A stretch of DNA of 64,000 nucleotides, from the NCBI RefSeq assembly GCF_900269665.1, contig NZ_LT985361.1, forward strand, positions 602,965 through 666,964, in the 5' to 3' direction. Numbering within the stretch: position 1 is the stretch's first letter; each line of letters starts with the position of its first letter. Below the pieces are notes generated by a model. That model had not been told where the DNA came from, made no database searches, and saw nothing but the letters and a program-made list of their open reading frames with translations. This DNA comes from Nocardia suismassiliense (lineage in GTDB: Bacteria; Actinomycetota; Actinomycetes; Mycobacteriales; Mycobacteriaceae). Of the stretch, positions 56,360-64,000 are shown in pieces. Both the position numbers and the translations under genes were made by a program.

Positions 56360-56749
56360 TTAAGGTGACGATTCCGACTGGAACTGCACTATGGCTGCGG
56401 CGTTGACGCTGACCCAGGACAGCAGGCCGTGTAATTGTTCGGCGACTTCCTTGCCCATCGGGGTGAGGGCGTAGGTGACCTGGGGTGGGGTGGTGGGTTC
56501 TACGGTGCGGTCGACGAGGCCGTAATTGGTGAAGGTGCGCAGGTTTTGGGAGAGCATCTTTTCGCTGATGCCACCGATGTTGTCGCGCAGGGCGTGGAAG
56601 CGCATCGGGCCGCAGCGCAAAGCGGAGAGGATGAGGACTCCCCAGCGGCTGGTCAGTTTGTCGAGAACGGTGCGGGCGGGGCAGTCGCTGTCGAATACGT
56701 CACGCTGGGCAGCGGGGGGCAGCTTGCTGTTCTGGAAACCTACGTCCAC
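56360..56749 (-). CDS. HxlR-family transcriptional regulator
   Basis: A 129-residue winged-helix regulator. DCPARTVLDKLTSRWGVLILSALRCGPMRF, then GISEKMLSQNLRTFTNYGLVDR and the wing VTYALTPMGKEV are typical HxlR. It is divergent from the NmrA-like reductase gene with 62 bases between, and likely controls it. GTG start. Confidence 0.92.
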   Translation of the reverse strand: MDVGFQNSKLPPAAQRDVFDSDCPARTVLDKLTSRWGVLILSALRCGPMRFHALRDNIGGISEKMLSQNLRTFTNYGLVDRTVEPTTPPQVTYALTPMGKEVAEQLHGLLSWVSVNAAAIVQFQSESSP

Positions 56750-56766
56750 GCTATGAGCTTACTTCG

Positions 56767-56782
56767 AGGTAGGCCCTTACCT
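56767..56782. promoter_or_regulatory. Candidate HxlR operator
   Basis: AGGTA-N6-TACCT dyad centred between the two divergent starts. Confidence 0.45.
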
Positions 56783-56811
56783 AGAGTTAGCTTCCTTCGT
56801 ATCGTGAGCGC

Positions 56812-57666
56812 ATGGCTCAACCGAACAGAATTCTGGCGATCGGCGCGACCGGTCATGTTGGCGGACAAGTGGTTTCGCAGCTGGCGAAGACCGGGGTGCA
56901 GGTGCGCGCACTGGTTCGCCGACCCGAAGCGGCTTCGCTGCCTGCCGATGTCGAGATCGCGCCAGGCGACCTGGCCGCACCGGAGACCCTGGCCCGTGCG
57001 CTCGACGGCGTGGACGCGGTGTACATGACTTGGCCCACTTTGCCTGCCGCCGTGGCGAACTCGGCGGTGCGGGTGATCGCCGAGCACGCGGATCGTCTTG
57101 TCCTGCTGTCCTCCGGCGCGGTCCGTGATGACACCTATGAGCAGGACAACCCGATCGGCGCGGCGCACGCGGCCGTCGAGCGGCCGATCGTCGAGTCCGG
57201 ACTGGAGTGGACCTTCCTGCGGCCACACGGTTTCGCGACGAACACGCTGGAATGGGCACCGCAGATTCGCGCGGGCAATATCGTGCGCGGCGCCTACGGT
57301 GCGGCATCGATGACGTTGCTGCACGAGGCGGATATCGCCGCCGTCGCCGTTCGCGCGCTGACCACCGACGGGCACGCGGGCGCGAAATATGAACTGACCG
57401 GGCCGATTTCGCTGAGCAGAGTCCAACAGGTAGCCGCTATCGGCGCGGCACTGGGCCGCCCACTGGCATGGCAGGAACTCCCGCCGGAGCAGGCCGCACA
57501 GCACATGACCTGGCTGCCAGCGGAATACGCCGACTTCGTGCTGGCCGGGCTCGCCGCAATGGTCGACGCACCCGGACAGCCGACCTCGACGATTCAGGAG
57601 ATCACCGGATCACCCGCCCGCAGTTATCAGCAGTGGGCCACCGACCACGCCGCGGACTTCGCCTGA
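56812..57666 (+). CDS. NmrA-like NAD(P)-binding oxidoreductase
   Basis: A 284-residue atypical SDR. GATGHVGGQVVSQL is the dinucleotide site. LRPHGFATNTLEWAPQIRAG and DIAAVAVRALT fit the NmrA/QorB group; SGAVRDD stands where classic SDRs have the serine, and the Tyr-x-x-x-Lys is not obvious. Probably a quinone or aldehyde reductase or redox sensor under HxlR control. Confidence 0.87.
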   Translation: MAQPNRILAIGATGHVGGQVVSQLAKTGVQVRALVRRPEAASLPADVEIAPGDLAAPETLARALDGVDAVYMTWPTLPAAVANSAVRVIAEHADRLVLLSSGAVRDDTYEQDNPIGAAHAAVERPIVESGLEWTFLRPHGFATNTLEWAPQIRAGNIVRGAYGAASMTLLHEADIAAVAVRALTTDGHAGAKYELTGPISLSRVQQVAAIGAALGRPLAWQELPPEQAAQHMTWLPAEYADFVLAGLAAMVDAPGQPTSTIQEITGSPARSYQQWATDHAADFA

Positions 57667-57669
57667 CGG

Positions 57670-58107
57670 CTAACCGATCCGCACGCAGGAACTGCCGGTG
57701 TCGAGCCCGCTGCCGACGACCTCGACGGTGATGAACTTCGTCGAGGTGTACTTGCCCGGTTCGCTCTGGATGCCGATCAGATTCTGCGAACCGACCCTGG
57801 TCGGCGTCCAGGTGGCGGTGACGGTGTTGTTCTCCGGATGGTGCACGACCTCGCCGGGGATCCGTTCACCGTTACCGGGGATCACCCCGCCGGCGAGCAT
57901 GAAGAACACCGAGCCGGGCGGGATCACCGCATCGGTGACGGCGGCCGTCACGGTGTAGCGGCAGCCGGTCAGCAGCCCCTCGGCCCCGACGGCGGCGCTG
58001 ACGGAGACCACGTCGGCGTTGGCCGGCGGACCGACGGTGGCGGCGGTGACGGTGAGGGCTGCGAAGACCGCGGCGCTCACGAGGGTTCGGGGAAAGGACC
58101 TGCTCAT
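57670..58107 (-). CDS. Small secreted protein
   Basis: A 145-residue exported protein. Signal peptide ends at ANA-DV (about residue 32). The rest looks like one beta-sandwich (Ig-like), with patterns TVTAAVTDAVIPPGSVFF and NNTVTATWTPTRVGSQNL. Two cysteines (about 49 and 141) may form a disulfide. AGGAGGTAG sets the ATG. Unknown function. Confidence 0.8.
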   Translation of the reverse strand: MSRSFPRTLVSAAVFAALTVTAATVGPPANADVVSVSAAVGAEGLLTGCRYTVTAAVTDAVIPPGSVFFMLAGGVIPGNGERIPGEVVHHPENNTVTATWTPTRVGSQNLIGIQSEPGKYTSTKFITVEVVGSGLDTGSSCVRIG

Positions 58108-58154
58108 CGTGCTACCTCCTGGACAGGTGGGGTATGCCGGGCGAGCTGCGAGGG

Positions 58155-58772
58155 TCAAGTGCCGCGTGACAAGAGCGTAATCGGTGGCGGCATCCGGTAC
58201 CCGAAACTCTTGATGAATCGTGCACCGACCTTGGCTTCTTCGGGCTCCAGCGGGCCGGCGCCGACCATGTTCATCATGCGGGTGGTCACGCCGAAGGTGG
58301 TACCCACCCACACGGCCTCCTCGAATGCTGCGGCGGAGACGCCCGCTTGCCGCACCTTGTCCGCGTCGCCGGGGGTGAGTCCGTCGGGGTCGCGGGCCAG
58401 CTTCTCCAGGAATTCGAGCATCGCCCGCGCCTCGGGGCGTAGCGGCGAGTCGTCGCCGGCGGCCAAGGCGAGGCGCACGACATTGCTGTCCACGTAGGCG
58501 CTGGCGATCGCGTGATGGGCCGACGCGCAGAAGGGGCACTCGTTGGTCTGCGCCGTGCCGGTGGCGAAGATCTCGCGTTCGCCCTCGGTCCAGAACGAGG
58601 GTCCGCGCATGGCCTGGTGCGTGAGGTCGGACAGCGGTGTCCCGAGAAAGCGATGCCGGTAGCACATCACCTTCAGCACGGCGGGCACGTCCCCTCTGGT
58701 GAAACGCCGCATCATGGCGAACATCCACCGGGTCGGCCGGTCATGTCCGGATTCGACTGCATTGAGCCACAT
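58155..58772 (-). CDS. AhpD/carboxymuconolactone decarboxylase-like protein
   Basis: A 205-residue helical protein with the AhpD-type redox motif ECPFCASAHH (Cys79, Cys82, His86). Likely a disulfide reductase or peroxidase partner. Starts one base after the stop of the small gene at 58774, so they are one operon. Confidence 0.88.
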   Translation of the reverse strand: MWLNAVESGHDRPTRWMFAMMRRFTRGDVPAVLKVMCYRHRFLGTPLSDLTHQAMRGPSFWTEGEREIFATGTAQTNECPFCASAHHAIASAYVDSNVVRLALAAGDDSPLRPEARAMLEFLEKLARDPDGLTPGDADKVRQAGVSAAAFEEAVWVGTTFGVTTRMMNMVGAGPLEPEEAKVGARFIKSFGYRMPPPITLLSRGT

Positions 58773-58773
58773 T

Positions 58774-59082
58774 TCAGAGTCCTTCCCAGGCGCGGCGGGC
58801 GGCCCGCAGGCGCCGGTCGGCCGCCCCGTACGCCGCGAGGGCGGCTGCTTCGAAGATCTCGTCGTCGCTGTGACCCGCCGCCGTCAGTCCGGCGACGGTC
58901 GCTGCGGTAACCCGGGAGGAGCGCTGCGCGACCAGATCGGTAAAGGCGGTGAGCTCGGCGGGGATGCCGTCACCCTCTGTCGAATCGGTTGCGCGCCTGC
59001 GGATCTGCCGCCGCGCCTCGCCCGGTAGGCGTCCGGGCGCGGACTCGAGATGTTCGCCCAACCGCTGCCACTGCTCGTCCAT
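58774..59082 (-). CDS. Small partner of the AhpD-like gene
   Basis: A 102-residue helical protein, charged at the start and ending AALAAYGAADRRLRAARRAWEGL. The segment FTDLVAQRSSRVTAATVAGLTAAGHSDDEIFEAA resembles half of a carboxymuconolactone-decarboxylase fold without the Cys pair. Starts could be 59082 (GGAG before) or 59094. Upstream gene of the two. Confidence 0.72.
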   Translation of the reverse strand: MDEQWQRLGEHLESAPGRLPGEARRQIRRRATDSTEGDGIPAELTAFTDLVAQRSSRVTAATVAGLTAAGHSDDEIFEAAALAAYGAADRRLRAARRAWEGL

Positions 59083-59272
59083 CGACCGCTCCATCGGCCC
59101 ATCATCTCTCGATCGGCGACGACACGCCCGCTCTCGAGCCGGCGAGCAATAGTTCACCCGCAACGGATATTTCGCGCGAACCGGGGTATACGCCGGATAG
59201 CTAAACGCGGGAAGGACGTGGTGGCCCATGCGCCGTCGAACAGTCCGCTCGAGACCGATGAGCGAGAGAAAC

Positions 59273-59473
59273 ATGAGAATCGGAAGCATTATTGTCCTGG
59301 TCTGGCTGCTGATCGGCGTTATCGCCGCAGCCCAGCGCGACTACTTCGACAGTGGCCCGGTGAACTGTGCCGGGTTCGGCACCATCGCCGTCACCGTGAT
59401 CGCCGGTCCGCTCAACTACATGGGTGTGAACCCCAAGGTCGACGATTGCAATGTCCCGCAACCCAGTCCGTAG
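59273..59473 (+). CDS. Tiny membrane protein family, copy a
   Basis: A 66-residue protein: an N-terminal helix (GSIIVLVWLLIGVIAAAQ), then QRDYFDSGPVNCAGFG, a second hydrophobic stretch IAVTVIAGPLNY, then MGVNPKVDDCNVPQPSP. Two cysteines in the loops. First of three paralogs in a row. GAGAGA precedes the ATG; an earlier ATG at 59228 is possible. Function unknown. Confidence 0.78.
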   Translation: MRIGSIIVLVWLLIGVIAAAQRDYFDSGPVNCAGFGTIAVTVIAGPLNYMGVNPKVDDCNVPQPSP

Positions 59474-59522
59474 TCGCCAGACCCGGTGATCGCGGATAGC
59501 GCACCGGCCCAACCCATTCGGT

Positions 59523-59552
59523 GACCTCGCGCCCGGCAACGGGCGCGAGGTC
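59523..59552 (+). terminator. Hairpin after copy a
   Basis: GACCTCGCGCCC and GGGCGCGAGGTC, perfect 12-bp stem with a six-base loop. Confidence 0.8.
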
Positions 59553-59646
59553 CGCCGCGGCGCGCAGGATCCCTCGCTGCGTTCGGCGCGTCGCGTTCCG
59601 CGCCACATAATGAGCTTGCTCAAAGACGCCGACGAACGAGGCAGCG

Positions 59647-59847
59647 ATGCGACTTGGCAGTTTGATTGTCGTGCTCTGGCTGGTGGTCGGTGTGATCGCC
59701 GCGGGCCAGCGCGACTACTTCGACAGCGGTCCGATCAATTGCGCCGGATTCGGCAATACCGCGCTCACCGTGCTCGCCGGCCCACTGAATTATGTGGGCG
59801 TGAACCCGAAGGTTGCCGACTGCAACGTGCCGCAGCCGAGCCCGTAG
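59647..59847 (+). CDS. Tiny membrane protein family, copy b
   Basis: Exactly the same length (66 residues) as copy a, and similar along its length: GSLIVVLWLVVGVIAAGQ, QRDYFDSGPINCAGFGN, LAGPLNYVGVNPKVADC and NVPQPSP. GAGG six bases before the ATG. Separated from copy a by a terminator, so has its own promoter. Confidence 0.8.
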   Translation: MRLGSLIVVLWLVVGVIAAGQRDYFDSGPINCAGFGNTALTVLAGPLNYVGVNPKVADCNVPQPSP

Positions 59848-59907
59848 GGGATAAACCGTGCTCAGACGGGTATTCCCAGGTGGGGAGCACGGAAAGGGAG
59901 CGACGAC

Positions 59908-60168
59908 ATGCGCGACCACGAAATTCGCGACCGCGGTGTGCGCGGTCGAACAGTGCGCCATACAGGTACCCGGTTCTTCAGCTTTCTGTTGCTGATCTGG
60001 TTGGCCGTCGGCTTGCTCGCCGCCGGTCAGCGTCACTACTTCGACAGCAGTCCGACCAATTGCGCGGGCTGGGGCACCATCGCCGTCACCGCGATCGCCG
60101 GCCCGCTCAACTACATGGGTGTGAACCCGAAGGTCGACGACTGCACGTTGCCGCAGCCGAGCCAATAA
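59908..60168 (+). CDS. Tiny membrane protein family, copy c (extended)
   Basis: An 86-residue relative of copies a and b with an extra 20-residue polar N-terminus (RDHEIRDRGVRGRTVRHTG). Conserved part: WLAVGLLAAGQRHYFDSSP, TNCAGWGTIAVT, AGPLNYMGVNPKVDDC. GGAAAGGGAG precedes the ATG. The conserved motif QRxYFDSxPxNCAG and PLNYxGVNPKVxDC marks the family. Confidence 0.8.
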   Translation: MRDHEIRDRGVRGRTVRHTGTRFFSFLLLIWLAVGLLAAGQRHYFDSSPTNCAGWGTIAVTAIAGPLNYMGVNPKVDDCTLPQPSQ

Positions 60169-60173
60169 ACGAC

Positions 60174-60201
60174 CTCGCCCCCACCGAGCGGTGGGGGCGA
60201 G
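60174..60201. terminator. Bidirectional hairpin terminator
   Basis: CTCGCCCCCACC-GAGC-GGTGGGGGCGAG, perfect 12-bp stem, between convergent copy c and the mmpL gene. Confidence 0.88.
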
Positions 60202-60206
60202 TGTCC

Positions 60207-62507
60207 TTAACCGACGTCAGCCGATTGCCGCGCGTCGCCGGGCGTCGGCTGTCCACGCAACGCGAACAGCTTGGCGCCCTCCACATCGATGTCCGGCACG
60301 ATCTTGTCCAGCCATCGCGGCATCCACCATGCCCACTTGCCCATCAGCGCGAGCAGCGACGGGATCAGCAGCATGCGCACCAGGAAGGCGTCGAACAGCA
60401 CGCCGGCCGCCAGCGCGAAACCCATCATCTTCGCGGTGACATCGGATTCCAGCAGGAACGAACCGAACACCGAGATCATGATGATGGCCGCGGAGGTGAC
60501 CACCCGGGCACCGTGGTGATAACCGCTGATCATCGCCTCCTTCGGCGGTTTACCGTGCACGTATTCCTCGCGCATCCGGGTCACCAGGAACACCTGGTAG
60601 TCCATCGCGAGGCCGAACACCAAGCCGATCAACATGATCGGCAAGAAGCTGACGATCGCCCGCGGGTCCTGGATCAACCCGAGCTTGCCCTCCTGGAAGA
60701 TCAGCACCGTCGCGCCGAACGTCGCCGCCATGGAGAGCAGGAAGCCGAGCGCACCGGTGAGCGGCACCAGGATGGATCGGAAGACCAGAATCAGCAGGAT
60801 GAACGCGGCGCCCGCGACGATCGCCATGTACGGCACGATCTTGCTGAGCAGCACATGGTCGATGTCGGCGTAGATGGCGGTGGTGCCGGTGATGCCGTAT
60901 TCCATGCCGTACTCCGCTTCGAGCCGCCCCTCGGCGTCGCGGGCGTCGCGGACCAGGTCCTTGGTGGCTTGATCGTTCGGGCCTGATTTCGGCACACCGT
61001 TGATGACGGCGCCGAGTCCGTCCTGGCTCAGGCGCGGCTCGGTCACGTAGTCCATGTCCGGGTACGACGCCAGCTCGTCACGCAGGGAATTCAGGGCTGC
61101 GGTGCGTTTCTCGGCCGGTACGGCGGTGAGATCGACGGCTACTTGCAGCACGCCGTTGCTACCCTCCCCGAACCCGGCCGTGCGCAGCTCGTAGGCCTTC
61201 CGCACGGTGGAGGTCTTGGGCATGCTGTCCTCGCCGGGCAGCCCGAGGTTCATATTGGCGGCGGGCAGCGCGAGCAAACCGAGCACGACAACGCTGAGGA
61301 CCAGCGCGACAGCAGGCGCCTTGCCGATCGCCTGGGCCACCCGCATGCCATTGGTGACCGAGCTGTCGTCCTCCGGATCGTGCTGCGCGATGACCGGCAG
61401 TTTCGGCTTGAACAGGAACCGCCCGAACGCACCGAGCAGCGCCGGCATCAGCGTGATGGCGGTGAGCACCGCGAACGCCGCGGCGACCGCGCCACCCAGA
61501 CCCATGAAGGTGAGGAACCGAACGCCGACGATGCTGAGCCCGACCAGCGCGATGATCACGGTGAGACCGGCGAAGACCACCGCCGAGCCCGCCGTCCCGA
61601 GCGCGGTCCCCGCCGCTTCGTCCGGTGAATCCTGTACGGCCAGTTCATGTTTGTAGCGCGAGACGATGAACAGCGCGTAGTCGATGGACAACGCGATGCC
61701 GATCATCGAGGCGAGGAAGGTGGTGAAGCTGGGGATGGACAGGAACGAGGTGCCGAGGAAGATCAGCGAGGTGGCCGCACTCAGCCCGACGATCGCGGTG
61801 ATGATCGGCACGAACGCGGCGACGATCGCGCCGAACGCCACGATCATCACGATCAGCGCGACGGCCATGCCGATCATCTCGGACTTACCGCTCGGCGCCT
61901 GCTGCTCCATCGCGATGGAGCCGCTCAGCTCGACCGACAGTCCCGCACCGCGCGCCTGGTCGGCTGCGTCGTAGGCGGCTTTGCGGTTGTCAGCGGTGAC
62001 GTCGGTGAAGTTCTTGATCCCGAACGGCACGGAGAAGAACGCGACGGTATCGCGCTCGGTCTTGTTGAGCACGTTCAACGGCGCGCCGCTGCACTTCGAG
62101 GCGTCCGGGTCGGGGACGAGGCAGCCCATCTCCTCGGTCGCGGTGATCGGGTTGGGGATCGGCTTGCTGTGGTCGACGATGTCGAGCTGGTTCAGCTTCT
62201 CGATCAGCGCGTCGATCGCCTGCCGGTTGACCGGATCGGTGAGCTTCTGGCCTGCGGGCGCGCCGAGCACGTAGGTCCCGGTGACGGCGTCGAATTTGAA
62301 CGCCTCGGACATACCGGGGAAGTGCTTGTCCAGGATCTGCGTCGCGCGCTCCGACGGCAGGTTGGGCATGCTGAAGTCGTCGCTCATCGGCTCCTTCAGC
62401 TGTGTTCCCAGCGCACCGAGAACCAGGAAGCCGACGATCCAGATGGGCAGCACTATCCACTTGTGGCGGAAGGCGAATTTTCCCCATCGGTACAGGTACA
62501 CGGACAC
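60207..62507 (-). CDS. MMPL-family RND transporter, first copy
   Basis: A 766-residue proton-driven exporter. Two repeats, each a helix, a large outside domain and five helices. Asp-Tyr pairs in IALSIDYALFIVSRYKHEL and GLVFGLAMDYQVFLVTRMREEY carry protons. GTG start with GAGGAG before it. The family exports lipids or siderophore-like molecules in mycolate bacteria; the cargo is unknown. Downstream of a second, similar mmpL on the same strand. Confidence 0.93.
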   Translation of the reverse strand: MSVYLYRWGKFAFRHKWIVLPIWIVGFLVLGALGTQLKEPMSDDFSMPNLPSERATQILDKHFPGMSEAFKFDAVTGTYVLGAPAGQKLTDPVNRQAIDALIEKLNQLDIVDHSKPIPNPITATEEMGCLVPDPDASKCSGAPLNVLNKTERDTVAFFSVPFGIKNFTDVTADNRKAAYDAADQARGAGLSVELSGSIAMEQQAPSGKSEMIGMAVALIVMIVAFGAIVAAFVPIITAIVGLSAATSLIFLGTSFLSIPSFTTFLASMIGIALSIDYALFIVSRYKHELAVQDSPDEAAGTALGTAGSAVVFAGLTVIIALVGLSIVGVRFLTFMGLGGAVAAAFAVLTAITLMPALLGAFGRFLFKPKLPVIAQHDPEDDSSVTNGMRVAQAIGKAPAVALVLSVVVLGLLALPAANMNLGLPGEDSMPKTSTVRKAYELRTAGFGEGSNGVLQVAVDLTAVPAEKRTAALNSLRDELASYPDMDYVTEPRLSQDGLGAVINGVPKSGPNDQATKDLVRDARDAEGRLEAEYGMEYGITGTTAIYADIDHVLLSKIVPYMAIVAGAAFILLILVFRSILVPLTGALGFLLSMAATFGATVLIFQEGKLGLIQDPRAIVSFLPIMLIGLVFGLAMDYQVFLVTRMREEYVHGKPPKEAMISGYHHGARVVTSAAIIMISVFGSFLLESDVTAKMMGFALAAGVLFDAFLVRMLLIPSLLALMGKWAWWMPRWLDKIVPDIDVEGAKLFALRGQPTPGDARQSADVG

Positions 62508-62662
62508 AGGGTTCTCCTCGCGGTGATCGAGTCGTGCCGGATCGAGCGACAAACCGCGCGCGGGCCGACTGCACCCGCCGGGGAACTACCGAGCTGGAGG
62601 CCGAACTGCTACTGAGTCTGCTGTGGACAGCGCACAAGATCAAGAACCGACCCCGGATACGA

Positions 62663-62698
62663 CTCGGCCCCGCGCCCGAGAACGGGTGCGGGGCCGAG
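62663..62698 (-). terminator. Hairpin between the two mmpL genes
   Basis: A 16-bp stem (one G-T pair) with loop AGAA just after the stop of the second mmpL gene. Confidence 0.82.
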
Positions 62699-62713
62699 AG
62701 GTACTACCGGTGA

Positions 62714-64000
62714 TCAGCTGACGCCGACCGGCTCCTTCACCGTGTCCGCCGAGCGCTGCTGCAGCTCACGCAGCTTCGCGCCTTCGACGTCGATGTCGGG
62801 CAGGATCCGGTCCAGCCACTGCGGAATCCACCAGGACCACTTGCCCATCAGGATCAGCAGCGACGGGATCAGCACCATCCGGACGATGAACGCGTCGAAC
62901 AGCACACCGGCCGCCAGCGCGAAGCCGAACGACTTCGCCGTCACGTCGGTCTCCATCAGGAACGAGCCGAACACCGAGATCATGATGATCGCCGCGGAGG
63001 TCACCACGCGGGCGCCGTGGTGATAACCGGCGACGACCGCATCCTTGGGCGACTTGCCGTTGACGAACTCCTCGCGCATCCGGGTCACCAGGAACACCTG
63101 GTAGTCCATCGCGAGGCCGAACACCAAGCCGATCAACATGATCGGCAGGAAGCTGACCAGCGGATGCGGGTCCTCGATCAGCCCGAACTTGCCCTCCTGG
63201 AAGATCAGCACGGTCGCGCCGAACGTCGCCGCCATGGAGAGCAGGAAGCCCAAGGCCGCGGTCAGCGGCACCAGGATCGAGCGGAACACCAGGATCAGCA
63301 GGACGAACGCGGCGCCGGCGACGATCGCCAGGTACGGCACGATCTTGCCGAGCAGCACGTTGTCCACGTCGGCATAGATGGCGGTGGTGCCGGTGATGCC
63401 GTATTCCATGCCGAACTCGGCCTTCAGCTGGCCTTCCGCGTCGCGGGCGTCGCTGACCAGATCCTTGGTGGCCTGGTTGTTCGGACCCGACTTCGGCACG
63501 CCGTCGAGCAGCACGCCCTGCTTGTCCTCGCTCCACTGCGGCTCGGTCACGTAGTCCATGCCGGGGTAGGCGGACAGCTTGTCGCGCAACGCCTTGACCG
63601 CGTTGTCCCGGTTCTCCGCAGGCACCTTCGACAGGTCGGCCACCACGTTCAGCACGCCGTTGCTGCCCTCACCGAACCCCTCGGTGCGCAGCTCGTATGC
63701 CTTGCGAATGGTGGAGGTCTTCGGCTGGCTGTCGTCACCGGGCAGGCCGAGGTTCAGGCCGGCCGCGGGCGCGGCCAGCGCGCCGAGCACCACGACGCTG
63801 AGGATCAGCGCGACCCACGGCGCCTTGCCGATCAGCTTGCCGAAACGCATGCCGTTGGTGACCGAGTTGTCGTCCTCGGGGTCGTGCTTGGCGACCAGCG
63901 GCAGCTTCGGCTTGAACAGGAACCGGCCGAACGCGCCGAGCAGCGCGGGCATCAGCGTGATCGCGGTGAGCACCGCGAATCCGGCAGCGATCGCGCCGCC
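62714..64000 (-). CDS. MMPL-family RND transporter, second copy (5' end outside window)
   Basis: The last 428 residues of a close paralog of the gene at 60207; the frame runs open to the edge. Shared blocks: ITLMPALLGAFGRFLFKPKLP, GLVFGLAMDYQVFLVTRMREEF, SAAIIMISVFGSFLMETDVTAK. Its N-terminal half is missing here. The end (LRELQQRSADTVKEPVGVS) differs from the first copy. Confidence 0.93.
   Translation of the reverse strand, partial: GGAIAAGFAVLTAITLMPALLGAFGRFLFKPKLPLVAKHDPEDDNSVTNGMRFGKLIGKAPWVALILSVVVLGALAAPAAGLNLGLPGDDSQPKTSTIRKAYELRTEGFGEGSNGVLNVVADLSKVPAENRDNAVKALRDKLSAYPGMDYVTEPQWSEDKQGVLLDGVPKSGPNNQATKDLVSDARDAEGQLKAEFGMEYGITGTTAIYADVDNVLLGKIVPYLAIVAGAAFVLLILVFRSILVPLTAALGFLLSMAATFGATVLIFQEGKFGLIEDPHPLVSFLPIMLIGLVFGLAMDYQVFLVTRMREEFVNGKSPKDAVVAGYHHGARVVTSAAIIMISVFGSFLMETDVTAKSFGFALAAGVLFDAFIVRMVLIPSLLILMGKWSWWIPQWLDRILPDIDVEGAKLRELQQRSADTVKEPVGVS

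Overview
This is chromosomal DNA from a high-GC actinobacterium of the mycolic-acid group (Mycobacteriales). Nocardia or a close relative is the best guess. The evidence is the cell-wall galactan machinery (GlfT1, GlfT2, the Wzm/Wzt exporter), KasA-like and FadD32-like mycolate enzymes, an antigen-85-like mycolyltransferase, MmpL transporters, the proteasome activator Bpa with its GQYL tail, a mycothiol-dependent-type isomerase and dTDP-rhamnose genes. The species cannot be fixed from sequence reading alone. No phage, transposase, CRISPR array or rRNA was seen.

Layout. 0-5.7 kb: an XRE/DUF5753 regulator, a MarR/MFS efflux pair with a perfect operator-like palindrome, rmlA-rmlC, and an HSL-type esterase. 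5.9-8.4 kb: three tandem, nearly identical secreted glycine-zipper proteins made by a 914-bp duplication. 8.7-21.2 kb: envelope polysaccharide genes, namely rmlB, a DUF2142 membrane protein, a family-2 glycosyltransferase, GtrA, glfT2, then rsgA, glfT1-wzt-wzm and bpa. 21.4-24.6 kb: a cysteine-desulfurase-like protein lacking the PLP lysine, a quinone oxidoreductase, a MarR regulator and tRNA-Ser(TGA). 24.6-30.8 kb: a complete branched-chain amino acid-type ABC operon (livG-F-H-M and binding protein) divergent from a PucR-type regulator. 30.9-37.6 kb: a three-gene envelope-stress-type operon (DUF1469, DUF3618, DUF4235), a bacterial nitric oxide synthase, a mycolyltransferase-like esterase, an aromatic/histidinol-phosphate aminotransferase, a dienelactone hydrolase, and tRNA-Ser(GCT) and tRNA-Arg(ACG).

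37.7-45.5 kb is an accessory-looking stretch. It holds two 37-residue membrane peptides with strong ribosome binding sites, a GlxA-type regulator broken by one inserted base, a cupin, a secreted protein, a maleylpyruvate isomerase-like enzyme, a RidA protein, a phytase-like lipoprotein, a DUF998 membrane protein, and a Vsr/5-cytosine methyltransferase pair. 45.8-53.4 kb: a KasA-like/FadD32-like pair, a small monooxygenase and a heterodimeric ABC exporter. 53.4-57.7 kb: a glycolipid-binding-domain protein, tyrA, a TadA-associated protein, tadA, tRNA-Ser(CGA) and an HxlR/NmrA pair. 57.7-64 kb: a secreted protein, an AhpD-like pair, three paralogous tiny membrane proteins, and two tandem MmpL transporters, the second cut by the window edge.

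Several genes (bpa, wzm/glfT1/wzt, the desulfurase-like gene, the quinone oxidoreductase, pat, tyrA, the TadA pair) are the same set found close together in Mycobacterium tuberculosis around Rv3750-Rv3783, so much of the window is conserved backbone with lineage-specific insertions. Most operons are tight, with 4-bp start/stop overlaps, and many gene ends carry strong GC hairpins.
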